This document shows, piece by piece, positions 37,977 to 45,119 of a stretch of DNA of 51,585 nucleotides. The notes below the pieces were generated by a model. It was not told the DNA's origin, did not search any database, and worked only from the letters and a program-made list of their open reading frames with translations. Source of the stretch: Chitinophagaceae bacterium (GTDB lineage Bacteria > Bacteroidota > Bacteroidia > Chitinophagales > Chitinophagaceae); NCBI GenBank assembly GCA_947450165.1, contig CANFUJ010000003.1, positions 1 through 51,585 of the forward strand, in the 5' to 3' direction. The translations under genes were made by a program, and so were the position numbers. Within the stretch, counting starts at the first letter, position 1. Each line of letters begins with the position of its first letter.

Positions 37977-38700
37977 AAAAACACGAATGGAAAAATTACT
38001 TTTTAAATCTACTGAAAGAGGAACAGCCGATTATGGATGGTTGAAACCCAATTATTATTTCAGTTTTGCACAATACCACAATCCGTCAAAAGTACATTTT
38101 GGGATGTTGCGTGTTTTAAATGACGATTACATCTTGGGCGGTGGAAAATTTCCAACACACCCGCATGATAACATGGAAATTGTGACTATCCCTTTAACGG
38201 GAGCGGTAGAACATAGAGACAATACGGGAGGTCATGGTATTATCCAATCTGGGGATATTCAAATCATGAGTGCGGGTTCTGGCATTCAACATTCTGAAGC
38301 AAACGCTTCTGAAACAGAGCCACTTACTTTATTTCAAATCTGGCTTTTTCCAAAAATAAAAAATATCCAACCTCGATACGATCAGCGCACATTTGATGTG
38401 GCCAATAGATTAAATAGTTGGCAAATTGTAGTATCTCCACGAGAAGAAGATAATGCGCTTTGGATAAATCAGGATGCAAGATTTGTATTAGCCAATTTAG
38501 AAGCAGGGAAACAACTAGAATATAAAAATGGATTTGAAGGAAATGGTGTTTTTCTTGTTGTGATTAATGGTAGTGTTGAAATTGATGGCACAAAATTAAA
38601 TAAGCGAGATGCTTTAGGAATAAGCAAAACGGATCTGTTTAATATTACTGCGAATGAAGATGCGGAGTTATTGGCGATAGAGGTGCCGATGGGGTTTTAG
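37969..38700 (+). CDS. pirin-family bicupin protein
   Basis: This 243-residue protein has the pirin signature in its N-terminal cupin: DYGWLKPNYYFSFAQYHNP, FGMLRVLNDD and FPTHPHDNMEIVT. The metal site HPHD and the following EHRDNTGGHG match the family, as does MSAGSGIQHSEANAS. It resembles the YhhW type, for which quercetinase activity has been shown in E. coli. The ATG lies inside the end of scpA, so translation is probably coupled. Confidence 0.93.
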   Translation: MDKKTRMEKLLFKSTERGTADYGWLKPNYYFSFAQYHNPSKVHFGMLRVLNDDYILGGGKFPTHPHDNMEIVTIPLTGAVEHRDNTGGHGIIQSGDIQIMSAGSGIQHSEANASETEPLTLFQIWLFPKIKNIQPRYDQRTFDVANRLNSWQIVVSPREEDNALWINQDARFVLANLEAGKQLEYKNGFEGNGVFLVVINGSVEIDGTKLNKRDALGISKTDLFNITANEDAELLAIEVPMGF

Positions 38701-38789
38701 GGGGAATAGCATCAACCCCAATTGAGCGTAATGAAAAATAATATTGGTTGCTAAATTAGCTGCCATTTTTTTGCAATTATCTCATATAT

Positions 38790-38810
38790 CCCACGGTTGA
38801 AACCGTTAGC
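38790..38810. repeat. degenerate REP-like palindrome
   Basis: The sequence cccacggttgaaaccgttagc keeps 6-bp arms (ACGGTT and AACCGT) around GA. It lies 94 bp before a better copy in the opposite orientation. Confidence 0.55.
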
Positions 38811-38903
38811 TCATAATGAAAATATAGGACACTCTTTAGCATGGTTTTTAATGGGGAATTTACTGCACATTTTTAAAAGCCAATCTTTTAGAAAATTTTA
38901 TTA

Positions 38904-38925
38904 GCCCACCGTTTCAACGGTGGGT
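38904..38925. repeat. REP-like palindrome, orientation opposite to the one at 7191
   Basis: The arms GCCCACCGTT and AACGGTGGGT enclose a central TC. It is the reverse complement of the 7191-7212 copy apart from the last base. Together with 38790-38810 it makes an inverted pair in the pirin-amidase gap, which holds no gene. Confidence 0.75.
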
Positions 38926-38959
38926 GGAAGATGGGTAAAGAAATCGAAATCCCTCACCC

Positions 38960-40705
38960 CTACCTACAACCACTCAGAAAATCCTTCACCCCTAACACAA
39001 TTTTTTCTGATAATTTTTCTTGAAATGTAGGATCTAATATTTTCATTTCTTCTTCAGGATTGCTGAGGTAAACGGTTTCGATTAAAGCATTGGGGTACTC
39101 TATTGGACTGTTGAGCATAAAATTAAATGAACCATTATTGCCGCAATCTTTTAATCCCAATTCAAGCATTCTATTTTGAATGGCATTGCTTAAATTTTTA
39201 AAACCATCATAACGGTAAAACGTACTCGTTCCCGAAGTATGGATTGGATCAGCAGATGAATTTAAATGAACGCTGAGTAATAAGTCGGGCGTGCTATCTC
39301 GATAAAATAAAATTCTTTCTTTATTGTCAAAAAAGGTTTCTGTAGTTCTTGTCATTATTACTTTAGCACCTTCTTTCTCAAGTAATTTTTGCAGTTTTAA
39401 AGCAATAGGTAAAGTGATTTCTTTTTCTGCAACACCAGTCGGGCCTGCAGCTCCAGTATTGGTTCCACCATGTCCAGCATCAATCGCAATAGTAAGGTCT
39501 TTTAATAATAATGATTGGGGTTGAGGTTTGATTTTTATTATCAGATTGTTGCCACTATAATAAATTTGATGGCCCCAATGTTGTTGATGATTCAAACTAA
39601 TGTACACCCTGAAAATATCATCAGCTATTTGTTCGTAATTTACTTTTTTAACTTCTTTAAGATTGCTTAATTGATCAATCCAATTGGTATTGCTGGTTGC
39701 GCCAAAAATATCAACAACAATTTTGGATGGATCTGTAAGGTGAAAACTTTGATAAGGCAATTTTGAAAACAATTGTATTTGCACTACATCAAAAATAGAA
39801 TCGTTAAATACTTTTATTTTTCCAGTTAATGAAGAAGGTGTGAAAGTTCCTGGTGGTAAAGGGTTGACCAATTCATCGGGAATGTATGCTGTTCTGGAAG
39901 GTGCAAGTTTAACTTTAAAATGAGACCCTACTTTTCCAATAATTTTCAATGGAATTAAGCTGTCGATATAACCAATTTTTGCCCCTCCCAAACGATCTTC
40001 ACCCAAACCATATTCTAGATGCGCCAATCTGCCTTTGGTAATATATACATCCGACATTGAGCTGATTAACACAGAAAAATTTGCATTTGTTTCTTTTATA
40101 AATGTGGTTCCATCTTGAGCGGTTAGGATAACCGAAAACTTTTTATTTACAAATGTATCTGTAGGCTGAACAATGTATTTGCCTTGATAAATGCCTATCA
40201 TTCCTTTAGAAACAGAATCGGGCATTTCAAAAAATCGGGTATTGCCAAAAGTAGTGATGGTGCAACCGGATTTTGCTTTAACCCTAAAAGAGATGGCTTC
40301 TCCGGGCTTTAAAATTAAATTGCCTTCCGGTAATGTTTGAATTCGATCTATACTAATATTTTGTGTGGGTTGCTCTTCTTTTGGAATTGAATAATTAAAC
40401 GTAAGCGTTTTTGAAATGGTTTTTCCTGCAGATGATTTAGCCGAAATGGTATAAATAGATTCACCTTCAGGAAGTGCTAATTCATAAGCAAAAGCCCCGG
40501 TTGGATATACTTTTACATCATTATTATTTATTGTTACCGTACAAGTTTTACAAGTGCTTCCTATAATAAATTTTTGTGCAGATGTAACTGAATTCACTTC
40601 ACTTAGTGGATCAGTTAATTTGATGAAAGGGTCAGATTTTATCTGTGTAAATCCAATAAAATAAAAAAGAAAACAGAATGTAAAAAAGAAAAAAAATCTT
40701 TTCAT
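38960..40705 (-). CDS. N-acetylmuramoyl-L-alanine amidase (Amidase_3)
   Basis: This 581-residue exported enzyme should cleave the amide bond between muramic acid and the stem peptide. It has a signal peptide (about 1-20), two or more beta-sandwich regions, and an AMIN-like segment near residues 300-340 (LFSKLPYQSFHLTDPSKIVVDIFG). The C-terminal Amidase_3 domain starts at TIAIDAGHGGTNTGA, with the zinc histidine in DAGHGG, a second in LLSVHLNSSAD and the glutamate in ALIETVYLSN. It is longer than E. coli AmiC because of the N-terminal domains. It is divergent from a glycosyltransferase gene. Confidence 0.92.
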   Translation of the reverse strand: MKRFFFFFTFCFLFYFIGFTQIKSDPFIKLTDPLSEVNSVTSAQKFIIGSTCKTCTVTINNNDVKVYPTGAFAYELALPEGESIYTISAKSSAGKTISKTLTFNYSIPKEEQPTQNISIDRIQTLPEGNLILKPGEAISFRVKAKSGCTITTFGNTRFFEMPDSVSKGMIGIYQGKYIVQPTDTFVNKKFSVILTAQDGTTFIKETNANFSVLISSMSDVYITKGRLAHLEYGLGEDRLGGAKIGYIDSLIPLKIIGKVGSHFKVKLAPSRTAYIPDELVNPLPPGTFTPSSLTGKIKVFNDSIFDVVQIQLFSKLPYQSFHLTDPSKIVVDIFGATSNTNWIDQLSNLKEVKKVNYEQIADDIFRVYISLNHQQHWGHQIYYSGNNLIIKIKPQPQSLLLKDLTIAIDAGHGGTNTGAAGPTGVAEKEITLPIALKLQKLLEKEGAKVIMTRTTETFFDNKERILFYRDSTPDLLLSVHLNSSADPIHTSGTSTFYRYDGFKNLSNAIQNRMLELGLKDCGNNGSFNFMLNSPIEYPNALIETVYLSNPEEEMKILDPTFQEKLSEKIVLGVKDFLSGCR

Positions 40706-40820
40706 TAATGATTAAATTGATGTTTAATAAAGTTAGTAATTAGATTCAATGTTAAATAATTAAATTTGTTTTGCAACCAATTGATTTCTTTCATTTGTCA
40801 AAATAAGTTGTACTTAATTT

Positions 40821-41966
40821 ATGCTGTCTATTTTTTATGCTTTATGTGGGTTGCTTTTTATAGGATATTTCTGTTTACTTATTTTTTACAGAAACGGGTG
40901 GGTTTCAATTCAGCAAAAAAAAGGTGTTGAAAATCATCAAAACACTTTTGTATCTATTATAGTTCCTGCAAGAAATGAAGAAGATAATATTTCAAATCTT
41001 ATTCATTCCATTCAAAACCAAACTTATCCGAAATCGTGTTTTGAATTAATTATTATAGACGATTGTTCTACAGATAGAACTGCGGAGATTGTAAAAAAAC
41101 ATTCAGATTCAAATATCAAGTTGATTGCATTGTCTGATTATTTAGACGAAAAAAATATAAACGCGTATAAAAAAAAGGCCATTGAAATTGGAATAAAAGC
41201 ATCAAGTGGAACGCTGATCATTACTACAGATGCAGATTGTACAATGGGTAAAAATTGGTTGCAAGAAATTGTGCATTGCTTTGAAACCAATCAGCCCAAA
41301 ATGATGGTGATGCCAGTTCAGATAAATTATAGCAACCGATTTATTGAAATGTTTCAATCATTGGATTTTATGTGTTTGCAAGGAATTACGGGCGCTTCGG
41401 TACAAAAAAAATTTCATGGAATGTGTAACGGTGCAAATTTGGCTTATACAAAAGCGGTATTTGAAGAAGTGGGTGGATTTTCAGGAATCGACCATATTGC
41501 CAGCGGAGATGATTTATTGCTGATGCATAAAATAGCCAAGAAGTATGCAAATGAAATTATGTATTTAAAATCAGTTGAAGTAATTGTAAAAACGATACCA
41601 GCAAATACAGTAAAAGCTTTTTTTAATCAAAGAATTCGTTGGGCCAGTAAGGCGGAGAAATATGAAGACAAGCGAATGCTTCCTGTGTTAATGTTGGTTT
41701 ATTTTTTTAATCTGGGTTTGTTTATCATGATGGTATTAGCATTGATGAAACATACGCAAACAACAATCAATTTTTTTCTAATATTCATTACACTAAAAAC
41801 CGGAATAGAATTAATATTTCTATATCCGGTAGCAAAATTTTTTGGAAAAAGAAAGCTGCTTTGGCTTTTTCCTATTTTTCAGCCCTTCCATATTGTGTAT
41901 ACAGTCATGGCTGGTTTTCTCGGCAAGTTTGGCACGTACAATTGGAAAGGCAGAACTGTAAAATAA
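40821..41966 (+). CDS. family 2 glycosyltransferase, membrane-bound
   Basis: This 381-residue protein has one N-terminal membrane helix (about 2-22). A GT2 domain follows with SIIVPARNEEDNISNLIHSI, IIDDCSTDRT, the DxD motif TTDADC and the acceptor-side RIRWASK. Three C-terminal membrane helices close it (about 292-375). This layout is that of processive-type GT2 enzymes such as those for exopolysaccharides or glycolipids. Product is unknown. It stands between the amidase and the Lrp regulator, which is convergent. Confidence 0.9.
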   Translation: MLSIFYALCGLLFIGYFCLLIFYRNGWVSIQQKKGVENHQNTFVSIIVPARNEEDNISNLIHSIQNQTYPKSCFELIIIDDCSTDRTAEIVKKHSDSNIKLIALSDYLDEKNINAYKKKAIEIGIKASSGTLIITTDADCTMGKNWLQEIVHCFETNQPKMMVMPVQINYSNRFIEMFQSLDFMCLQGITGASVQKKFHGMCNGANLAYTKAVFEEVGGFSGIDHIASGDDLLLMHKIAKKYANEIMYLKSVEVIVKTIPANTVKAFFNQRIRWASKAEKYEDKRMLPVLMLVYFFNLGLFIMMVLALMKHTQTTINFFLIFITLKTGIELIFLYPVAKFFGKRKLLWLFPIFQPFHIVYTVMAGFLGKFGTYNWKGRTVK

Positions 41967-41981
41967 AATAACAAATCTTAA

Positions 41982-42455
41982 TTAAGATTTTGGTGCAACA
42001 GGAACATTTCTTGAGAATCCTTCTTCCAAAGAAATAAATGTTTCCGTTCTTTCTATTCCTTTAATTTTTTGAAGTTCGTCGTGTAATACAAAACGAAGTT
42101 GAGTGATGTCTTTACAAACAATTTCTAAAAACATGCTGTAATTACCAGTAATATAGTTGAGACGAATGATTTCGGGAATGCGCATTAGTTCTTTAGCAAC
42201 ATTATCATAAAGAGAACTTTTTTCTAAGTAAATACCAACGAAAGCTGTAATATCGTAACCGAGTAATTTCAGATCTACGTTTAAGCGTGTGCCTTTTACA
42301 ATATTGAATTCATGAAGTTTTTTAATTCTAACGTGAATGGTACCACCACTAACGAATAGTTTTTTGCCCAACTCTGCATAAGAGATTTCGGCGTTTTCCA
42401 TCATTGCTTCAATGATTTGCAAATCTAATTTGTCAAGATTTAATTTAGCAGCCAT
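41982..42455 (-). CDS. Lrp/AsnC-family transcriptional regulator
   Basis: This 157-residue regulator has an N-terminal winged helix-turn-helix (LDLQIIEAMMENAEISYAELGKKLFVSGGTIHVRIKKL). A C-terminal RAM ligand-binding domain (about 65-150) includes GYDITAFVGIYLEK and NYITGNYSMFLEIVCKD. It usually forms octamers and senses an amino acid or similar ligand. A perfect 14-bp palindrome lies 36 bp upstream of the ATG and may be its own operator. The gene is convergent with the GT2 gene. Confidence 0.94.
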   Translation of the reverse strand: MAAKLNLDKLDLQIIEAMMENAEISYAELGKKLFVSGGTIHVRIKKLHEFNIVKGTRLNVDLKLLGYDITAFVGIYLEKSSLYDNVAKELMRIPEIIRLNYITGNYSMFLEIVCKDITQLRFVLHDELQKIKGIERTETFISLEEGFSRNVPVAPKS

Positions 42456-42490
42456 TTTTTTTCTGATTTTAATTTATTTTTAATAATCGG

Positions 42491-42504
42491 TACAAATATT
42501 TGTA
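42491..42504. promoter_or_regulatory. 14-bp palindrome upstream of the Lrp gene, candidate operator
   Basis: TACAAATATTTGTA is a perfect palindrome ending 36 bp upstream of the Lrp start. Position and symmetry suit an autoregulatory site, since Lrp proteins commonly bind such AT-rich dyads. No binding data exist here. Confidence 0.4.
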
Positions 42505-42589
42505 TTATTTCTATAATTTCAAAATTTTTGTTGAATTATTTTCAACTTTAGGTCAAATTAATTAGTTTTAAGTATTAGAAGTTCTAAAA

Positions 42590-42606
42590 CGATATTGTAA
42601 ATATCG
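42590..42606. promoter_or_regulatory. palindrome just upstream of the tRNA-like RNA
   Basis: CGATATT and AATATCG flank a gta spacer. The element ends 8 bp before the 5' end of the tRNA-like fold, in the place of a core promoter. It could control that RNA or be a second Lrp site. This is inferred from position only. Confidence 0.35.
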
Positions 42607-42613
42607 GAAAAAA

Positions 42614-42760
42614 TGTGGGGTGATGAAATTTTTGGCAGACATGCCCTCTTGTCTCGGGGGTGAGGAAAAAAGGATAAACTCGGCCCAAATGGTTTATGAA
42701 AGATAAATCATTTGGGTTATGGCTAACTACCTCGTGAAGGTTCGAACCCTTCCCCTACAG
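42614..42760 (+). tRNA. tRNA-like RNA: class II fold, GUC anticodon, giant variable region
   Basis: A full cloverleaf can be drawn. The acceptor is TGTGGGG (42614-42620) with CCCTACA (42753-42759), seven pairs with one G-U. The D stem is ATG/CAT (42623-42625, 42640-42642) with a Leu-like loop ending TTGGCAGA. The anticodon stem is CCCTC/GGGGG, and loop TTGTCTC puts GTC at 42651-42653. The T arm is GAAGG-TTCGAAC-CCTTC (42736-42752). The discriminator is G42760 and CCA is not encoded. The variable region (42661-42735) is about 75 nt, with GAGG/CCTC at its base and a 14-bp hairpin (42684-42716). Class II tRNAs are normally Leu, Ser or Tyr, yet GUC is an Asp anticodon. It may be a noncanonical tRNA, a decoy-like RNA or a relic. 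Confidence 0.6.
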
Positions 42761-42777
42761 CGGTTTTTATTTTACAG

Positions 42778-42807
42778 AAACCCTTGCAGCGTGAGTTGTG
42801 AGGGTTT
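42778..42807 (+). terminator. intrinsic terminator after the tRNA-like RNA
   Basis: AAACCCT and AGGGTTT arms (16-nt loop) are followed by a run of T at 42805-42810. It lies 18 bp after the discriminator base, which suggests the RNA is transcribed as its own unit. Confidence 0.7.
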
Positions 42808-42810
42808 TTT

Positions 42811-43037
42811 GTTTTAGGGATTTTTTGTGAAATAGTTTCAAAACTACTTTAGCGAAACTAGGGGAAATAGAAGCTCAAACTGGCCTGAGTTCGAACATAC
42901 TTGTCTACTATGTTTTTTTATTTTTTTATCTGGCCTAGAAACAAAAATCAATGATGATTTGTAGGCTGTTATTCCTCTCTAAACTACGTCATCAAAAAAT
43001 TATTTTAATTCTTCAACATCAATACTTTCGTATTGTT
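42811..43037. other. gene-free stretch beside the tRNA-like RNA
   Basis: No open frame of note is seen. There is a small inverted repeat, TAGTTTC at 42833-42839 and GAAACTA at 42854-42860. The word ctggcct occurs twice (near 42880 and 42932). It resembles the degraded edge of an inserted element, but no integrase gene is present. Confidence 0.35.
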
Positions 43038-43187
43038 TCAATACCACCAGGAATTGTTTTTTAATCCAAAATCAAAATTCTTGAAATAACACTTTACTTC
43101 AGCCTTATGTAAACTATAAATCTTATCGCAATCACTAAGCTTTTGATATAGCACTCTTTGATATAATTTTAAATTGGCAAAACTTTT
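43038..43187 (-). pseudogene. remnant of an IS5-family-like transposase
   Basis: A minus-strand frame of about 49 codons reads KSFANLKLYQRVLYQKL, then DKIYSLHKAEVKCYFK, then NFDFGLK before a TGA. This matches, from memory, the IS5-family block KxYSLHxPEVxCIxKGKxxxPYEFGxK. The GK-rich piece between the Cys and the FDFG part is missing. No start, terminal repeats or remaining domains were found. It is a short decayed fragment that overlaps the last codons of the neighbouring membrane gene only in a different frame. Confidence 0.5.
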
Positions 43188-43194
43188 GTTTATT

Positions 43195-44715
43195 TTATTG
43201 CCCAGATTTTTTAATGCTCAAGAAGTTGAAAAGTTCATTAACGGATATTATTATCGCTGCAATTGTTCCAATGTGCATTGTTACAGCGTGCCGAATAAAA
43301 CAAGTAGCAGCAAAAGATTGAAAAAGCATAAAACTAATAATAAAAAATATTAAAGCCTTATATAAATTATTTTGATTTTTATTGTAACACGACTTTCTGG
43401 TTGTTACAACTTTTGTTATAATGGAGAGAAAAAATACTATAGTAAGAATCAATCTTTGTAACGGCAAATATTTTGAAACCTTCCCTATTAGTGAACTATT
43501 TGAATAAAAAGAACTTTCTGTTTCAATATCAAACCAGTTTTTTATTAATTCTTTTGAGAAAGTGTTTGTTTCATATTCAGGTAACACATCATCATATCTT
43601 GGATAAAAAACACCTGCCATATTTGGTAATAAATAATACCTAAGATATTCAATCGGATAATGAAACATTATAAAAGTTCCAAACTTGCTATATACGTTTT
43701 TACCCAAATAAGTCCATTCATCTAAATAGGATGTGTTCCTATTTTCGTTAAGTTGAAAATAAAGATATTTCTTCAGCGCAGCTTCTTTAGTCCAAATATA
43801 TTCTGGTGTGGTATTAAGATGAGGTACTGGTAAAAACTTATTGTAACGTATTACAAACTGAGTAAATTTTTTAACCTCTTCATTCTCAATACTATTGGTG
43901 TCTATTTTAATGTATTGTACTACATGCATTGCATTATTTGCCATTTGCCATCCCGAAAAACCACTAAAAGTACTTACCCCAGTAAGTTCTTCAGTTGTGT
44001 TTGTCTGCTTGTTATACAAGCCAAAAATTAGCATGATTGGAAGTAAACAAAAAAGTAAAAATCTAATTTTGCTAATTTTAAATAATGCAAAAAAAGCAAA
44101 TAAAATTGTGATGAAAAGATAAAAAAGTGCGGTAAATCTAATACTAAATAAAAAGCCCAAGAGGACTAAATGAATAAGAAAAAAAATTGTTTTTTTTGAA
44201 CTACTTGAAGTATGAATAAACCCAAGCCCAGTCAAAATCCAAAAATACGTCAAACTTGTAAACAAAGAATCACTAAGTAGACAATTGGATAAATAGATGC
44301 TTGTGATAGAAAATACTGAAAGGAATTCAAGTGATAACTTCAAATATCTTTTCTCTATTTTAAACAAATATTTTATTCCTTGAATAAACAAAATAGAAGA
44401 AAATGCATTTAGCCAAAATTGGACTAGAACTACAAAAGAAATGCTATTTGAATAATTATGAAGTAGAATTAAAAACTCAGAGTAACCAAATGGTCGGTAA
44501 CCGGTATATTGACCCTGAATTGCCGCATCAATATATCCATTTGAATCACTTATTCCATCAGGATATGGATATAAATAGATTAATATAAAATATATAAAGA
44601 GATAAGTTAGCAACAAATACAAAGTGCTTTTGATTTGAACTTTCTCTGTTAGAAAATGAAAAAAAGTTTTCGTTATTTTTTTTTCATTTTCTATATTACT
44701 TCTAATATCAGTCAT
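43195..44715 (-). CDS. polytopic membrane protein, GT-C glycosyltransferase-like
   Basis: This 506-residue protein has about ten membrane helices, beginning at 30-50 and ending at 480-497. The first long loop has PYPDGISDSNGYIDAA and then TGYRPFGYSEFLILL. An acidic pair (D53, D57) near the first helix followed by RP-GY is the style of GT-C enzymes that use polyprenyl-phosphate sugars. A large extracytoplasmic loop follows at about 245-395. It is probably a sugar transferase acting outside the inner membrane. A decayed polyprenyl-phosphate-sugar synthase lies directly upstream on the other strand. The gene is very A/T-rich and sits in a small island with IS debris, so transfer is likely. Family assignment is from layout only. 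Confidence 0.65.
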   Translation of the reverse strand: MTDIRSNIENEKKITKTFFHFLTEKVQIKSTLYLLLTYLFIYFILIYLYPYPDGISDSNGYIDAAIQGQYTGYRPFGYSEFLILLHNYSNSISFVVLVQFWLNAFSSILFIQGIKYLFKIEKRYLKLSLEFLSVFSITSIYLSNCLLSDSLFTSLTYFWILTGLGFIHTSSSSKKTIFFLIHLVLLGFLFSIRFTALFYLFITILFAFFALFKISKIRFLLFCLLPIMLIFGLYNKQTNTTEELTGVSTFSGFSGWQMANNAMHVVQYIKIDTNSIENEEVKKFTQFVIRYNKFLPVPHLNTTPEYIWTKEAALKKYLYFQLNENRNTSYLDEWTYLGKNVYSKFGTFIMFHYPIEYLRYYLLPNMAGVFYPRYDDVLPEYETNTFSKELIKNWFDIETESSFYSNSSLIGKVSKYLPLQRLILTIVFFLSIITKVVTTRKSCYNKNQNNLYKALIFFIISFMLFQSFAATCFIRHAVTMHIGTIAAIIISVNELFNFLSIKKSGQ

Positions 44716-44799
44716 TATTAATAATTTATTAAATATTCATCTACTGCTAAATTAAAAGAAAAAAATAAAATTTTTAATCCCTAGACGAGAAATTATATT

Positions 44800-45088
44800 T
44801 TTGATCAGGGGGGCCGTCTTCATAGAATATTTTTTTCTGTCATTCTATTGGAAACAAGGTGCTAACTACTTTATCTAATATGTTTACGAATCTAAACTTA
44901 ACAGATATGGAAACTTGTTACAAGTTATTCAAAGCAGACATAATAAAATTAAAAAAAATAGATTCGGTTTTGAACCCGAAATTACAGCCAAAATCTCTCG
45001 TGAAGCTTGGGTTTTGCGTGTTTTTTTAAATTTTACCTCAAATGAAAATGTCGTACATCGCTTTACGAATTGTACGACACCTAGATGA
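44800..45088 (+). pseudogene. frameshifted GT2 polyprenyl-phosphate sugar synthase (DPM1/GtrB-like) fragment
   Basis: Three frames together read GGRLHRIF, then [18 protein letters not shown] with [17 protein letters not shown], then [17 protein letters not shown]. This is the diagnostic central block of dolichol/undecaprenyl-phosphate mannosyl- and glucosyltransferases. One frameshift lies in a T run (44830-44836). Another lies in an A run (44951-44958), where one extra A would restore the frame. The N-terminal catalytic half and the C-terminal part are absent; similarity fades near 45010. The gene is dead. It would have made the lipid-linked sugar donor for a GT-C enzyme such as its neighbour. 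Confidence 0.75.
45050..45078. terminator. hairpin downstream of glyS
   Basis: GTCGTACA (45050-45057) and TGTACGAC (45071-45078) form perfect 8-bp arms with a 13-nt loop, 42 bp beyond the glyS stop. The following U tract on the minus strand is weak (ATTTTC). It may end the glyS transcript. Confidence 0.4.
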
Positions 45089-45119
45089 AAATACGCTCAA
45101 AAAGATTATAAAATCCCAA

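Noticed and set aside
42614-42760. Selenocysteine tRNA, tmRNA, 4.5S RNA or RNase P RNA
   Set aside because: There is no UCA anticodon, the acceptor is 7 bp, there is no tag frame, and none of the SRP or RNase P core motifs are present.
42723-44869. Shared word gctaactac as integration direct repeats flanking the island
   Set aside because: It is only 9 bp, and the right copy is explained as codons of the GT2 pseudogene (VLTTL).
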